Translations under genes and position numbers: made by a program | The notes under the pieces: generated by a model | Told to the model about the DNA's origin: nothing | The model's database searches: none | The model's input: the letters and a program-made list of their open reading frames with translations, nothing else | NCBI GenBank assembly: GCA_024734495.1 | Contig: JALMQS010000055.1 | Span: forward strand, 11,379,340-11,443,339 | Direction: 5' to 3' | DNA: 64,000 bases | DNA from: Forficula auricularia | Lineage: Eukaryota > Arthropoda > Insecta > Dermaptera > Forficulidae | Part shown: positions 43,476 to 56,885 of the stretch, piece by piece | Position numbering within the stretch: position 1 is the first letter of the stretch | Layout: each line of letters begins with the position of its first letter

Positions 43476-46400
43476 CAGATAAAAAAAATGGCTAAAAATG
43501 ATTTTTCTCCACGTTTCAGATATTTTAAACGAAATATGCAGAAAAAATTTGGAGAGAATTTAATATTAAGAATTTTCATCAGGAAGGCTTTACCTGTCTC
43601 TCGGCGCGTAAGTTTTTTGAAATTTCGTTTGACATTTATGACCAGTAAGCCACTATATTAAATTAAATATTAGTTTTCTCACACTTAATATAAATTTAAT
43701 TATCTTTGAATTTATTCAAAGTATATTTCTTATACTAGCTAAGATAAACTATTATATTACCTAGTACTAAGAACACTAAAAAAATAATAGTAGTTTTGTA
43801 GAAGGTAAATTAAAAAATAAATTAATAATATAATTAATTTAACCATTCTAAATGTATAGTATCTGCCTGCTGAATGTTAATCCACCCTTTGAACAAAATC
43901 CTTGTGTATTTTAAAGTTGCATCAATTACTTCATGAAAGATTTAACTAAGACTTGAATTGGAATGGCTCAGTCTATTATACCATATAGAAGTCCCAGATC
44001 CTAGAATAGGTATAGTCCACTAAAAGACTATCCCATGTTTTCTTGAATGATCTAAAATATAGTTTAGATTTTTACTATGTTTGAAATCTAGAAGCCTCTT
44101 TCGATATTAGATAAATCATAAAAATTTTACCATAAATTTTAACTTCCTTAATACCTTGATTCTCCAGGGACAGAAGTTTCTAACGTTGGTAAGTAAAATT
44201 CTACTTATTTATTTGATGAAAGCCTTTTAATTTATCATTAATTTCTATAGCTAAACTTGGGACTTTAATTCGAAAAGAGAAATGAATTCTAAAATTTGAT
44301 TCGTAAAATTTTAGTTTATATTGAAAATTTTTTATATCGTATGGAATTTTTTCACTTAATATACTCATATTGTCAATTTATGTCAATTTGTACTTTTTTC
44401 CACTTAATACAATCAATATTACAGGATATAATTGTTTATTTCTCTTTAGAAACATTTATTTTACCCCTGAGAGATTTACACATACACCTTTTATACTTTG
44501 GGAGGAATGCTCATTGTATTAATTTAATGACCATTTTAATGGTAAATCGAGCCTCCACCCTTGTTATACAACAAAAGACAAACAACTAAACAATAAATTG
44601 AAATCACAACTTTTATTATTTCAGTCATATCCTAGTCACTGGCATATTCGTAAATTAACATAATCATGTGGTAAGGTTAATAAATTGTAGAATTCTTTCC
44701 CATTGGATTAACTATGGTGAAATTAGAATATTTATTGTAATTTTCTACACTATTAATTCTGAAGACACCTTGTCTAAAAAAACAAATATAATTCAACAAA
44801 TTTTTAAATTTCAACATTAGACCGAAAGAATAATCTAGTTATTTTAATTAACATCACTTTTGAAAATCATATGTCTACGCTTCCAGACAATCCAAAGTCA
44901 CATTAGAACTTAAAGATTAATTAGATTATAATTTAATTTTCTCGGTGACATTGTCTAATGATGATTTGATAGTGTAATTTTATTTTTCAGTACTATTATC
45001 ATGTTTTCCAATAGATTATCATCAAATCTCCTCTTCTTGACTTTCGTTAATGTCTATTTCTGATGACACAATGATGTGTACAGCCGGGCAACCGGAGTGT
45101 TGAATTCACTTGAAAATTTATATTTATTTATTTATTATTTATTTTTTATCATGCTGAGGAAATTTATTTTCAAGCATGATTATTTTCTATTCGTCTATAT
45201 TCTGATACCCACGAATACATAAGTACAAAAGAGCTTGCATAAAGATCTTTCTGGTACCCAAATAATTGTATCTACAATCTAAAGAAGCGTTTAAATTTTG
45301 GATTTTATAGATTCAGAACTTCCGCCTTAAAAATGTAGAAAATCAGAAATTGTGTGTAGCTTTTGAACCGTTGAAGCTAGCTAATAAACTGAAATTTGGT
45401 AGGAAAGTTTTTATTAATAATCTTCACCACTATGCTCAACGTTCTAATTTAAACCGTTAAATGCCAACATTTTTTGAGAACGTAACCAGCCTTGTGTAAG
45501 ATTTTCTATTTTCATCCAAATTTCCTAAATAACCATCAAATATTATTATCCGCCTTTATCCTTGTGTCTATGCACATCAATTATTTAGATGAATTAAGTC
45601 ATAGTTTCAAGTATCATACACTTTAATTCCAAAATAGTAAATCAAGGAAATTACAGTAACCATCAAAGTTAATGACTCTTAATTGAATTATCTCTGTAAT
45701 TTAGCTACTAATAATTATTACAGATGAAGAAGCAGAAAATCACCAAGTTTTAATTAGTTCTAGACTAATTTATTGTCTAAAATAAAATAATTAAAAAATA
45801 AAGTAAATATGTGAAGTTCATTTTCATGATTGACAGAACTATTTCAATTATTACAATAGGAGGAAATATTACATTTTAAGCAGAGTATATTTATGAATAA
45901 ACTTATAGACACTAGGGTAAATGATGAAGCATGTAAATATTCATTTACGCGATTTTCAAACCTATTTGGCTAGTATTTGTATCATTAGATTAAATATGAA
46001 ATTTTACTTTATTTTTTTTTTTTTTAATATTTAATCTAGTCTCGTTATTTATTATAATTTGAGTAGACATTTTGATAAATGAAAAATAAATACATTTAAC
46101 TCCGCATAATCTGCAATCTGAACAAAAAACTAACGTTTCTTTAATTGAATTTCATGGTAATTAATTTTTTATACCTATATATCATAGAATATTATGGTGT
46201 AGATATACTACTATGAAATAATATTTTTAATAACTTAATGAAAGTTAAAAAAAAATTATTTTTACAATTATACTATTTATTAATTTAGAATGTTTATATT
46301 TATTTTATTAATATTAATACTATAAGAATTTATTGATTTCATCTTTTGTTCTAATTGCGATTTACGGGAAATGCATTTTTAAAAAGAATTAAATCTCATT

Positions 46401-47946
46401 AAATTTAAAATCTTGCACGGAGTTGGCATATAATCAATTCCCTTGAGTGGTAGAATATTTCTATAATTTTTGATGGGACGTCATTAATAAGGGGAGGGGT
46501 CCAGAAAATCAAACTTAAGACATTTAAAAATTAAAATATTCAGGAAGGTGAAAATTTTAATTGTTACCTCATAGTTTCAAAGGGGACGGGAACAAACTGT
46601 CCAAAAATCACAAAATAATATGATTAGTAGACTTGAGTGAGAGAGAATTATATATAAAGATATGAAATTGAAAAAAGAAAATAAGTTTTATAAAATTTTT
46701 GAATAAAGAAAATTTCTTAATAATTTCCAAGTTATGCTAGATAGTCATAAACAGTAAGCTTGTTCAGTAGTAAACGTAGTTTTTATGAACTGGGAGAATA
46801 AGTGCATCAGCTGTGTCGGTGTTTTATGGCTCATGGACTTTCAAATCCTTGGGATTATTAATTTAAACTAAGTGTAAACCTAATCTAATAGGTTTTAAAA
46901 TTAGAATGTATTTCAGTAGCTATTGTATTAATGCAAAAAACTCCTAATTACCTTATAAATTAAGAGTTAAAATGACACACTCTCTTGTTCGTAGATTGAT
47001 GTTGAATAAATTTTAAATTTATTGATGGGATTCTTTTGATTTGAATAGATCCTTAGATTTGGACTGTTTGACAAGAGTGTGTTACATATGCATAAATATA
47101 AGTGAAAGTATACATTTATACCATACTTAAAATTTTTAATATTGATCAATATAATTTAATTTAAAATATTGGGCAGGTAGTTTTTATTTTGATAAATACA
47201 AAAGTTATTACGTAAGCCATGCAACCACCTTATTTAATTTTCCATTTAGAAAATTTTTAAAATTTAATAAAAGCTAATTTTTAATGAATCTTCTGCTTTA
47301 ATTTTAAATTAAATCATATTTATGTTTTATAATACATTTCGGTGACACTTACTACCATTTATTTCTTATAAATTCAAAAGTTTTAGAAATAAAAATCGAA
47401 ATTTCGCAAAACAATGGAAACATTTCCTTCTTACTTGCGTGTGAACATATAGCCATACTATAATCTTTCAAAAATTGAAAATTAGATTCAATTATCTAAT
47501 TTTGTTATAATCAGTATCATTATTATTATGATTATTGTTTTTTTTGATCTGTACTTCACACACCCGTCCTATATAATTATCATTGTATGCAAATGAAATT
47601 GCGTATGATTGTTATGTTTAAAAATTGTTGGTATTTATTGAATGGTAATTTTTTCTTCGCTTTCAATTAAATATTTGTTTGCTTGGTTATACTGGGTACC
47701 TAGGTACATTTCAATAGTAGGTATAATGAGTATTTAAATGCTAATAATACGAAAGAAGTGAACGCGTGTGTGAATGGGTCGGGGACCTATTGCTGGAATG
47801 CTCAATTCAAGGCCATATTTGTTATGTCTACCAAATTACTTTCTCTCTTTCCCTTTCTATCGCTATATTTATATTTTCGATTCTATAATCAATATAGCTA
47901 GGAATATACTTTTACTCTGGATGCAAAAGTGTAAGGAATACGACAA
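43476..47946. other. Long AT-rich spacer
   Basis: No gene recognised. Open frames at 44296, 46967 and 47774 translate to Phe/Ile/Leu-rich sequence without domains. Confidence 0.3.
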
Positions 47947-48105
47947 AGGGCCGGTTATATGTCGCAAAGTAAATGCTTTTTACGACTAACACAGGGTAGA
48001 TGGTAAAAGTTCCTGTCATCTGATTGGCCATCCCAGCCCCTCCATTTACCATCTACCCTGTGTTAGTGGTAAAAAGCATTTACTTTGCGACATACAACCG
48101 GCCCT
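47947..48105. mobile_element. 159-bp palindromic MITE
   Basis: Ends AGGGCCGGTTATATGTCGCA and the complement of AGGGCCGGTTGTATGTCGCA. The arms pair for about 60 bp (through AACACAGGGTAGATGGTAAA) around a ~38-bp GC-rich centre with GATTGGCCATCCCAGCCCCT. Target duplication not clear. The open frame 48085-48333 starts in its right arm and is not coding. Confidence 0.75.
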
Positions 48106-48224
48106 AAGCCTTGTCCTCCTCAAAAGCCTCTGTTTTCAAACATTCAACCACTCTTCGAAGTCAAATTCGATAAACAGAACAAACGCATTCACCAGCTCGT
48201 TCCTATGACTTTCCTGAAACATAC

Positions 48225-48335
48225 GAGGTATAACCAAGATTCACACCCACAGGTTCCTTCAACTTCTACCCAAACCCTGAATATTCTTCTTCTCACAATT
48301 CTGACCTATAGGGGTCGCACCTTCTTGGTATAACA
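48225..48335. repeat. Dispersed pyrimidine-rich repeat, copy 2
   Basis: CACAGGTTCCTTCAACTTCTA with CCC, TATTCTTCTTCTCACAATTC and GGGTCGCACCTTCTTGGTAT align with copies at 39130 and 56050. Confidence 0.4.
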
Positions 48336-48820
48336 CAATTTTTCTTCAGTATCTAGAATTTAAATCAATAATTCAAAAAGCAGCTCAGTAGGAGAGCTCT
48401 CGAAGACTCTACCGAAAAGTCTTTGATTAATTAGATAATGTGGCTTTTAATAAAATTTAACAAGAGCATATTAGTCGAGGGTAGCTTTCAATATTTTTAA
48501 GCTGGAATAACGAGTTAGAATCTTGCGCTTATTGTTTAAATTAAATCAGCTATAATCAACCTTCTATACTTTTTTTACAATAAATACCAACACATTTATA
48601 ACAACAAATCATTAAAGTCCCACAAAAAACTAAATTTGTCTTGAACAAGTATCAGAGATCATAAAATTTTGTTTAATATAAAAAATAAACGGGGAATAAA
48701 ACCGAATTGCTAATTTCATGGAAACGCTCTAATAAAGCTGCAATATATAGCGATGTAACAAAAACAAAGATAAAATTAAGAAATACGGTGTTGGTTTCTA
48801 GTAAACATTTGTGATTTAAA

Positions 48821-49029
48821 GAAGGTTTACAGATTTTTGTAGGGTTACAAAATAAACAAAATTTGAAAAAATCAATTTATTTTGGGGTATTCGCCATTTT
48901 CGGTTTACATTAGACAATCCATGATTCTAATGTAAATGCCCAAAGATATGTGAATAGCCTGAAATATTTAGTTATAAAACTTTATGTTTATTTTTTAACT
49001 GTGAAACCCCACAAAAACCAGTAATCTTC
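48821..49029. repeat. 209-bp foldback repeat
   Basis: Left end GAAGGTTTACAGATTTTTGT-AGGGTT; right end is the complement of GAAGATTACTGGTTTTTGTG-GGGTTT. AAATAAACA also recurs inverted. Inside is an 11-bp perfect hairpin TTTACATTAGA / TCTAATGTAAA (about 48904-48936). Likely a MITE; no target duplication recognised. Confidence 0.5.
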
Positions 49030-50115
49030 TTAAATGGTGTGGCTGACACAAGAAATAAACAAGAATTAAGAATGTTTCACATAGCTGAAACATTAATCAG
49101 TTTATTCTTCGTAGATGAGGTTTTCATTAGTAACAAGATAAAAAAGTCGGTTAAAAGTAAGTTTCATTAAAATCTGCTTTGGACGAAGCAGTGCTGATTA
49201 TCACTTTTATTGGCCATTGCAATCGTGTGTTTTTAAAGCTTTATGTGAAGATGAAGAGAGAATCTCTAACGATTCATTATAAGTGGTTGGATAAACACAT
49301 ACAGCGGAATATCCTTGGAAAGAATTTCCTCTTTCAAAGCTTTTATCTCCGTTATTCGCTAGTCATTATTCCATTTTGGACTTTAAATATTTTGGAATCA
49401 ATACAAATAAATAGACTAGTCATTAAATATAGTGGAGTTATATTATTGGATGTTCGACCACAAAACTAAAAACTTCTGACTCCTCTTTCCAGTCTAATTT
49501 ATCGATTCAATTTCAATAACTTAGCAAGCATTAAAGAGATAAGAAAAATAGCAAAGACAACCTACAAAAACAAATTCACTACTGTGATTATTGCAGTTTT
49601 GTCACGAATAAAACTCAGAGACGAAATACTATATACGTAAATATTTTTTTTTTGGTGGGAGACTTTGACAATTGAACTACATGCGGTTTATTAAACTCTA
49701 GATAAATGCTAAATTTCAGGTTTCTAGCTTCAATAATTTAAAAACTATAGGCCTGAAACAGAAGGTACAGACAGATAATGAAAACTCGTCGTTCCTATTT
49801 CTTTACATATTTATTGCTACATAGTCTTAAAAAGTAAAAAAAAAGTTCCTATCAGTTCCTAGAGCACCTTCAAAAAAAAAAAAAAAAAAAAAACCTCAAT
49901 CCATAGTTTAAAATTCCTACACGCCAGTTCTAAAACTTAAATTTTTTTAAACAATATTTAAATAATTATTTATCTGCCCCTCTAGGGAAAATACTATTGT
50001 AAAATTATATAATATATGATACATTGGTTATATAAAAAGTAAAGGGCTATTTTTTATTCAAATTTCTAACCAACCTCAAATCCCTTCTCACGCATACACT
50101 GGTTCTAGTTCTAGT

Positions 50116-50283
50116 TCATTTTATATTTTTCCTATTTCCTCCATCTAACGGGGTAAATAAACTAGGGACAATGACCCAAGAAAGGGCCTTGTCCCAGGTG
50201 CCTTTCTCAGGGACCTTGCCCTTGTCTTTGCCCTTGATCTTGCGGCGATTTGCTTCAAGGCTGGCTACCCTCCCACAATCGAA
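50116..50283 (-). CDS. Candidate terminal exon, unknown protein
   Basis: A GC-richer stretch on the minus strand has an open frame preceded by a pyrimidine-rich tract and AG (near 50275). It reads ASLEANRRKIKGKDKGKVPE, then KGTWDKALSWVIVPSLF, and ends at TGA (50116-50118). The Lys/Gly-rich block comes from a short internal repetition (AAGGGCAAAGACAAGGGCAA). I do not recognise the protein. It could instead be a GC-rich repeat. Confidence 0.22.
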   Translation of the reverse strand, partial: FDCGRVASLEANRRKIKGKDKGKVPEKGTWDKALSWVIVPSLFTPLDGGNRKNIK

Positions 50284-50624
50284 CAAGGAAATAAAGTTGA
50301 AAGTGAATTAAGAAATCAATTAGTAATTTTCTATTATTTCTAGTTTTTAATTTTAATTGAAGGTTTAGTTAATAAATGATATTTTAGAGTTCTAAAGGTG
50401 ACCATACGTACTGATTTATGGTCAATGTGCCTGAATAATAATGAAATGTAACTAGTAAAGGAACACAAAAGTAAAAATTGCTATTTTTCAAAATATCAAG
50501 TGGAGTTTGGATTAAAAAGCAAAACTTTTTTTGATGAATGAATAATTTTTGACGCCATATTGCAAACAATAACTCTTTTTTTAAACATTAGACTTGTTAA
50601 TATTATAAGTTTCATCCCCTTTTA

Positions 50625-51026
50625 AATATGAGACTCATTTATTGTAAATATCAATTTCTTTGATCTTTGTTTGAAAAAATTTTTATTTTAAATTATTTTT
50701 GAACCCCCCCCCCCCCTTTGGGCCCACTCTCACTTTCCCATGAAGAGTCATTTCCGCAAGGACGTATAGTGTGCTTATATGAAATTTCGTGCAAATCGAT
50801 CATGACAGGGTCTAGAGACATTATATTGATATCTCTTTTATTTGAACACCCCCTTCATTTTGGTCCCCGAAAGAATAAATGACTTTCTTATTTATTATAT
50901 GACCCTTTTATAGTAAATTCCATTTTCTTGTTATTTTTTGTTTTTTAGATTGAAAATTTTATAATTTTTATCTTTTTATTTTTTCATGCAAGATTACAAT
51001 ATTTGACCATACCCTTTGTAAAGTAA
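50625..51026. repeat. Partial relative of the 34.3-kb element
   Basis: It ends CATGCAAGATTACAATATTT then GACCATACCCTTTGTAAAGTA, a diverged right terminus of the 34321-35862 element (CATGCACGATTACAATACTT, GACCATACCCTGTATGGTAA). The interior has two related subunits beginning near a C15-type run and TTTGGTCCCCGAAAGAATAA. Confidence 0.55.
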
Positions 51027-52013
51027 AAAAGTCCAGTATAGTTTTAATATATAATTATTAATTTTCATTTATAAATGATAAGCTTGAGAAGTATAATTCT
51101 CAATGGTCAGCAATATATTAAATATTATCGATTATAGTATATGCTTAATACATATATCATTAAACATGTAAATTTTCACAATAAAAAAATTTAAATTGAC
51201 TTTTTCACGCTCATATTGATCGAATGCTAAATTAAAAAAAAATCTGCAGTAATAAAGTTTTTAAGTTAGTAATATGTTATTAAATAAATTTATAGAGTTT
51301 GTATTAAAAGTACCGTAGAAATTGAACGAAATTGAATACATAAGCATTTTTTGTTGATTATAAAATATACATCAACATCATCATCATAATAATATTTATC
51401 TACTATGTTATTTAACCATCAGCAAGAGAATAAGACATGTAGATTTTTAGAATACCTAAATATATTTTGTATCGTCGCTTAATAGCCTACTCTACCGGTT
51501 ATCAATATTATAAATATCTTCAAGGTAGTTATTTTTATTTATTTATTTTGAAATTAACAGAAGTATCTAAATAAAATAATGTTATTAGTTTTACTGTAAT
51601 TTTTAATTGCTTTAATTCAATTAAGAAGGAAATTGAAATTCTTGCTTATATTGACTAGTTAGTAACTACTAGTAATAATATCCTATACCCTAAAGTACTG
51701 GTATGCAACTTTTTATTCCCTTGCACACCTTGTACCTGGCAATTTTTCAATGAAATTTGTATGCACTAAAGTTTTTGGTGTTTAATTCATTTAATAATTA
51801 ATTATATTTTAAAAAATTTAATTTAAGGTAGTTGTTTCGCGACAATACCAGCAAAAAGTTAATGCTCAAGTATATAGAACAGTCAATAAGGATTCATAGT
51901 TCATAAGGCCAACACTTTTTGCTGTTTTTGTACCAAATCTAGCCAATCCCGTGCTCGTTTGAGAAATTTGGCAACATTGAAAGAGATTGAATATTTTTAT
52001 ACATGACATTAAA

Positions 52014-52906
52014 ATGACAGATAAAATGAATGATAAAATACATCTTAAAGATCGATTTATTAATCAAAAAGTTCTAAATAAACGATTAAAAGCTGTTGCG
52101 GTAATGAATGAGGGAAAAAAACGAAAAAAAATGTGTACTAAGAGTGCTAATGTAGGTACCCGAATAATTGAAGTGGGCGAGTTGGCGAATAACCTAACCT
52201 GTTGTCACTGTCAGAAAGATATTTTATTAAAAAATATTGTTGATGAAAGGCGATTAGGTTTGAATTCTATTTTTTCAATAAAATGTCAAGATTGCTATAC
52301 ATTAACTCATGTCAGTACTGGAAAGAAACATACATCTAAAGATGGTGTGAAATGTAGTGACGTAAATACCAAAATTGCACTAGGTAAGTTTAATTTTTTT
52401 AATACAAAATTATTGATAGCAGTAAAATAAATTATTATATATATATATATATCAGTGGCACAACCACGAGGGGGGGGGATAAGGGGGCTGCCCCCCCCCC
52501 CCCGGGTCAAGGAAAAAATGAAAGTACCTAAAAGCAAAAATTAACAAATTTACAAATGAAAATAAAAAAACTATTTGATAAATTTAATAGCCCAAGAAAA
52601 TTAGACTTCTGCTGGCCAATAGGTAAATATGCATAAGCTGGAAATAATTTGAATCGACGTTTGGCATCCCAAATAAGAGTTAGGTGTATGAGTTTACGGC
52701 GGTTTCTGGCTGCTAAATTTATATACTCCAAAATCCTGGTTGCGCCCCTGATATATATAATATATATATTTAATATGCAGATTCAATAAAAATAATAATA
52801 AAGTCTTATAATGAAAATATTGAACTAGATTTACAAATTTTTAAATCTGATTTTAGGAGCTATACACTCTGGAGTTGGATATATTTCAAAGATATATAGG
52901 TACTGA
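52014..52906 (+). pseudogene. Mutator-like transposase fragment with a MITE-filled intron
   Basis: Exon 1 (ATG 52014 to 52383, phase 1) encodes about 123 residues. They include RIIEVGELANNLTCCHCQ, DERRLGLNSIFSIKCQDC and DVNTKIALG, matching the conserved start of the Mutator-like transposase domain with its two CxxC pairs. A consensus donor GTAAGT at 52384 and acceptor TTTTAG ending at 52856 define the intron. Exon 2 (52857-) continues the motif as AIHSGVGY, exactly as the family expects after ALG. It then hits TGA at 52904-52906, so the catalytic region is absent. The TTG at 51987 upstream is not needed as start. A hAT-type MITE (52453-52750) occupies most of the 473-bp intron; without it the intron would be about 170 bp. 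Confidence 0.72.
52453..52750. mobile_element. hAT-type MITE inside the intron
   Basis: Termini CAGTGGCACAACCACGA and the complement of CAGGGGCGCAACCAGGA, with ATATATAT on both sides (52445-52452, 52751-52758). This is an 8-bp duplication, though in AT-repeat sequence. It contains a G9 and a C14-type run near 52471-52503. 298 bp, non-coding. Confidence 0.75.
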
Positions 52907-53059
52907 ATGTGATATAAATATTAAATGTTTTCAAAATAAAATTATTTTTATATCAAGAACATGTTATTATTTTTTGTTTATTTGATTTAAATTGTTATTT
53001 AAGCTAAAATTAGATTTTCATGATAACAATTCCTCATGATTAGAAAAATGCATGCAATT

Positions 53060-53400
53060 GGAGGTATACAAAATTTGGTTGAGTTTGATACTAGGTGGAC
53101 TATTTTAATTCCCCCCCCCCCCCCCTCAAAAAAAAAAAAAATTGGGTGGTTAATTTTTGTATTTTTAGACTTCTAGGGGGTCCGCTGATTATGTGTATAA
53201 AATTTGGTTGAGTTTGCTAAAATGGCCTAGATTTCGCCCCCCCCCCCACCATTAATTTTGGCCCCAGAAAAAAATATTTTCATTATTATAGGTTTATTTT
53301 ATTGTATATTTCATTTTTCTTGTTTTTTTTTTAGTTTGAAAAGATTATAATTTTAAATTTTAACCTTTTTCTCCTTACTACTTATTATAAAGTAAGATGA
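53060..53400. repeat. Partial relative of the 34.3-kb element, C-run subunits
   Basis: Two subunits with ACAAAATTTGGTTGAGTTTG, GGTTAATTTTTGTATTTTTA and GGGTCCGCTGATTATGTGTA match the interior of 34321-35862, each next to a long C run. No termini retained. Confidence 0.55.
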
Positions 53401-56049
53401 AAAAATTATGGGGAGCAAATGTTCATTTTATGTTTCAAATTTATCTTGTCACATACTCCCATGTTGATAGAAGAAACTGTCTATATTTTGATTGAAAGTA
53501 GTATGTTACAATATTTATTAACTAAAAGTTAGTGATTTTGGTACATAATATCTACATTCGTGCATTGGCTCTTTCAAATTTGTGTGTCACTATGCAAATA
53601 GCGAGTTCAGAAGAGTTCACCTAAAGTTCATGTTATCTATTTAGACAATTTATAAATAATGGGGTCAGGAAACAGTTCAGGGAAGACACAGTGCTGTGAT
53701 TTAATTTCTAGAAATACCTCAGACATTTTTTTGAATCGAGTAATTTGAGGTTTATTACATTATTAAAGATAGCAATTTTGCAATAAATCACGACGCATTT
53801 GTAAATTTGTTTGTTATTAAGATTTCTAGAAATAGGAATTCCCTTTCTGCTTCCACATTTTCTTAATCTTACACCCTTCAATCCTTCAAGATTTGGTTTT
53901 ATAAATACTCTGGATTAGAATCCAACACCTAAATTTTCCTAAAATTTTATCACCCTCCCTTTTTGTCCAAGAATGCAAGAGTCTTGACCTTTCGTCCTCG
54001 TTAAAAAATAAATAAATTCTGAATTTAATGAGGATTTATATAAAAAAAATGATACATAGTATAAAATGAAAACTTTTTCAAGATTGGATACACTCTCAAT
54101 TTAGTTATCCATCAATTTTTATGCCAGATGATTTTATTTTCTGATTTTCTTCATCTTTAATCTGAAAGCTTTTAATCTCGTAAGCGTCTCAATCTAATCA
54201 ATACCTACATAATAATGATAATACAAATATTCCTACACCTGAACAAACTTTTTACTTTTAAGCTTCCGTTCTACACTTATCGTTTACCCGAGCTTCTGTG
54301 CTTCAGTTACGTTTAAGAATTCGGGAACATAGATAGACAGTGAGCTCATTTAATGGGACCCCCTAACAAATATAACGTCACAAAAGCTAGACCCCCACCT
54401 ACAAACGATTTGTTGCTGAAAAGTTAAGAAAAAAATAAAATAAAATTGATTAAGTGCGATTGCACGTTTCTCTAGACCCCCTCTTCTTGTCACATATCAC
54501 CATGCTAAGCAATACTCCCTCTCTATTTTATGAATGGCCCCATACATAGAATACATTTGATTATTTTTATTTAACTATCGAAGAAATAAGGGAATTATGA
54601 TGTGGTGTCTTCCGATGTTAATAGAGAGAGTTCGTCGACATTATCGCCTGGTAATTTATTCGAATCGTTCTGTCAGCTTGTGACTGATTTAGATCTCAAA
54701 CGTTAATCGACTTCTCAGCCGCAAAAAGACACAAATCATTTTATCCATTTCCTTTGAAAACTATATATTCCTATATTAACATATGTATAGATATACGAGT
54801 AAACCTGCACTATAAGACCATAAAAAGGAATAACAGTATAGGTATATTCAAACGATAAATCATTTATTGATTTTAATTTAGACAATTATATTTATAAAAT
54901 ATATTTATTTTTATTAACACGATTTTTATTAATTGTTAAAATAATTTACTAATTCGATAAGTAGGTTTACTGCATGTGAAAAATTCACATACCTATACAA
55001 GGTAAGGTGTTTCACCAAAATGCCCTCGTAGACTTTTGGCCATATATAATGGGATTTTTTCCCGAAAATTCGGATTCTTGTCTAGCAATACTATAAATAG
55101 GCTCCTGTCTTACTTTCGACTTGAACCATAAAAAATAGTCTTTTGATTCAAAAATTCCCATTAAATTTGCCGAAATATCGAATTGTTCATTTCCGTGAAA
55201 CATACTGTTAACAGGTTAGATATATACCTACTCTGTCTAGCATTCAAATAAATAATAATTGAACAGTGGGTACTAGTATATATATTTAAGCAAAAAATAA
55301 TATCTTGATTTTAATTCATGCTATTATAATTAATATATAATAATAATTCTAATCAGGTAATTTATTAATTCGACGAGTAGTATTTTTTTCGTTTCCGGAA
55401 ATCCTAAAAATCTCACATTTATTAAAGTAATCTTTTATATAGGTACCTATATATAAGCATACAATTAATGATTTTAATGGAGAGACCGATCTTCTTTATT
55501 ATTATTAATTATTTGGAATTATCAGGGATTAGAGTATTAAATAGCACTCTAGCCCCCAATGAGCTTTCGATATACCTATATTTATCTTGCTCAGAACATT
55601 AAAACAAAGTATATACATTTTTACAAAAAAGTTACATACTTATCAAAAAACTCAATTGAACATACTTGCATCACGTTTAATAATAGATCTAATCCAAATC
55701 CATTTTATAACAAAAAATTTCCAGGTCTATTAGTGCATCGGGACAGAAGATAAACCTTTTTTTTAGAACTACATGAATTGTGGCAACGTTGTGTTTCGTC
55801 TAGAATTTTATTAATGGAAATAGCGAAAATTAATACTTTATTAACGAAGAAATTAGAAACAAGTGCATTTCAAATCTTCAAAAAATTTGCATCTTGCTAA
55901 ATTCTAGAAGCTAAATTTGAAAAAAAGAATTTATGAAAGTTCCGAAAGGTCTTATTAAATAAGTTTGATTCTATGGCAAAAGTACTAACTCTCACACTTT
56001 TAGAATCGAATCGCCTAAACACTAACGATCTGGAATGACATTTGAGATC
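53401..56049. other. AT-rich spacer
   Basis: No gene recognised; ORFs at 55012 and 55559 have no domain. Confidence 0.3.
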
Positions 56050-56165
56050 CCGACAATCAAACACCTACACCTATATATGGTATACCCTTTAGCTTGATCA
56101 CTTTCTCCTTCTCTTGGGAATCCATAGGGGTTGCATCTTTTTATTGTGCACCTTCTTTCACAAAA
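56050..56165. repeat. Dispersed pyrimidine-rich repeat, copy 3
   Basis: ATAGGGGTTGCATCTTTTTAT and GTGCACCTTC align with the ends of copies at 39130 and 48225; the 5' part is more diverged. Confidence 0.35.
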
Positions 56166-56842
56166 ATATCGGGATTGAAACAGTGAAACCCTATTATTTA
56201 TAAGAATAATTCGTGTTAATAAATTCGATACTTAATTATCTAATAGGTAATCATTAACCGAAACCCTTATTATATTGGTGTAAATGATTGAGATAGAAAT
56301 TCCCTCCTATATCTTATAAAAATAATGTAACTACTCATTTAATCGGATTGATAAACTCAAAAGATTTTCATATACTAAGTCCAATGCTATGGATGATTTT
56401 TATTCCTTTAATTTATTACTAAAAGGGTGAAATGTCACCCCTAACATCTCGGATTCATTACATGACAACCTATTTTGTTTTCTTTAGAAAACTTAACTCT
56501 TACTACTAGCGAACTTTTATATTGAAGAATATTAACGCAAAATGTCTGTTTTTTGGTAGAAAATAAAATTTACTTTAAATATCCATACTTTTCCCATTAA
56601 GTCAACATTTTATTCAATAACTATGGAAGTGAGTGAAAGATAGTGATTCCACTTAATTACATTTTCAAATAAAATTTATTAAAAAAAAAAAAAAAATACT
56701 TTCAAGACAAAACTCATATTTATAATAATTATTCTGTCAATATTTTGAGTGATCAATTTCTCGATGATAGGGTTTTGGGAATCAATTCTACTCGATAAAT
56801 ATTAATTATTTTTTTTTTTTAATTTTATTTATTGTTATTTAG

Positions 56843-56885
56843 ATGAGACGTTTCGACATCGTTGTGTCATCATCAGTCTCACGTA
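56843..56885 (-). ncRNA. Hammerhead-like core, separate locus
   Basis: On the minus strand: TGAGACTGATGATGACACAA then CGATGTCGAAACGTCTCA. It shows CTGATGA (56876-56870), a GACA/TGTC stem, GAAAC and GTC. Outer TGAGAC and GTCTCA pair for 6 bp. Stem III would be only AC/GU with no loop, as in the smallest Penelope-type hammerheads that work as dimers. Not obviously part of the 40-kb family beyond this motif. Confidence 0.35.

Noticed and set aside
45060..45100. CTGATGACACAATGATGTGT as another hammerhead
   Set aside because: There is a stem after CTGATGA but no GAAA or cleavage triplet in the right place.
48085..48333. 82-codon ORF
   Set aside because: It starts in the arm of a MITE and continues into a dispersed repeat that occurs without this frame elsewhere.
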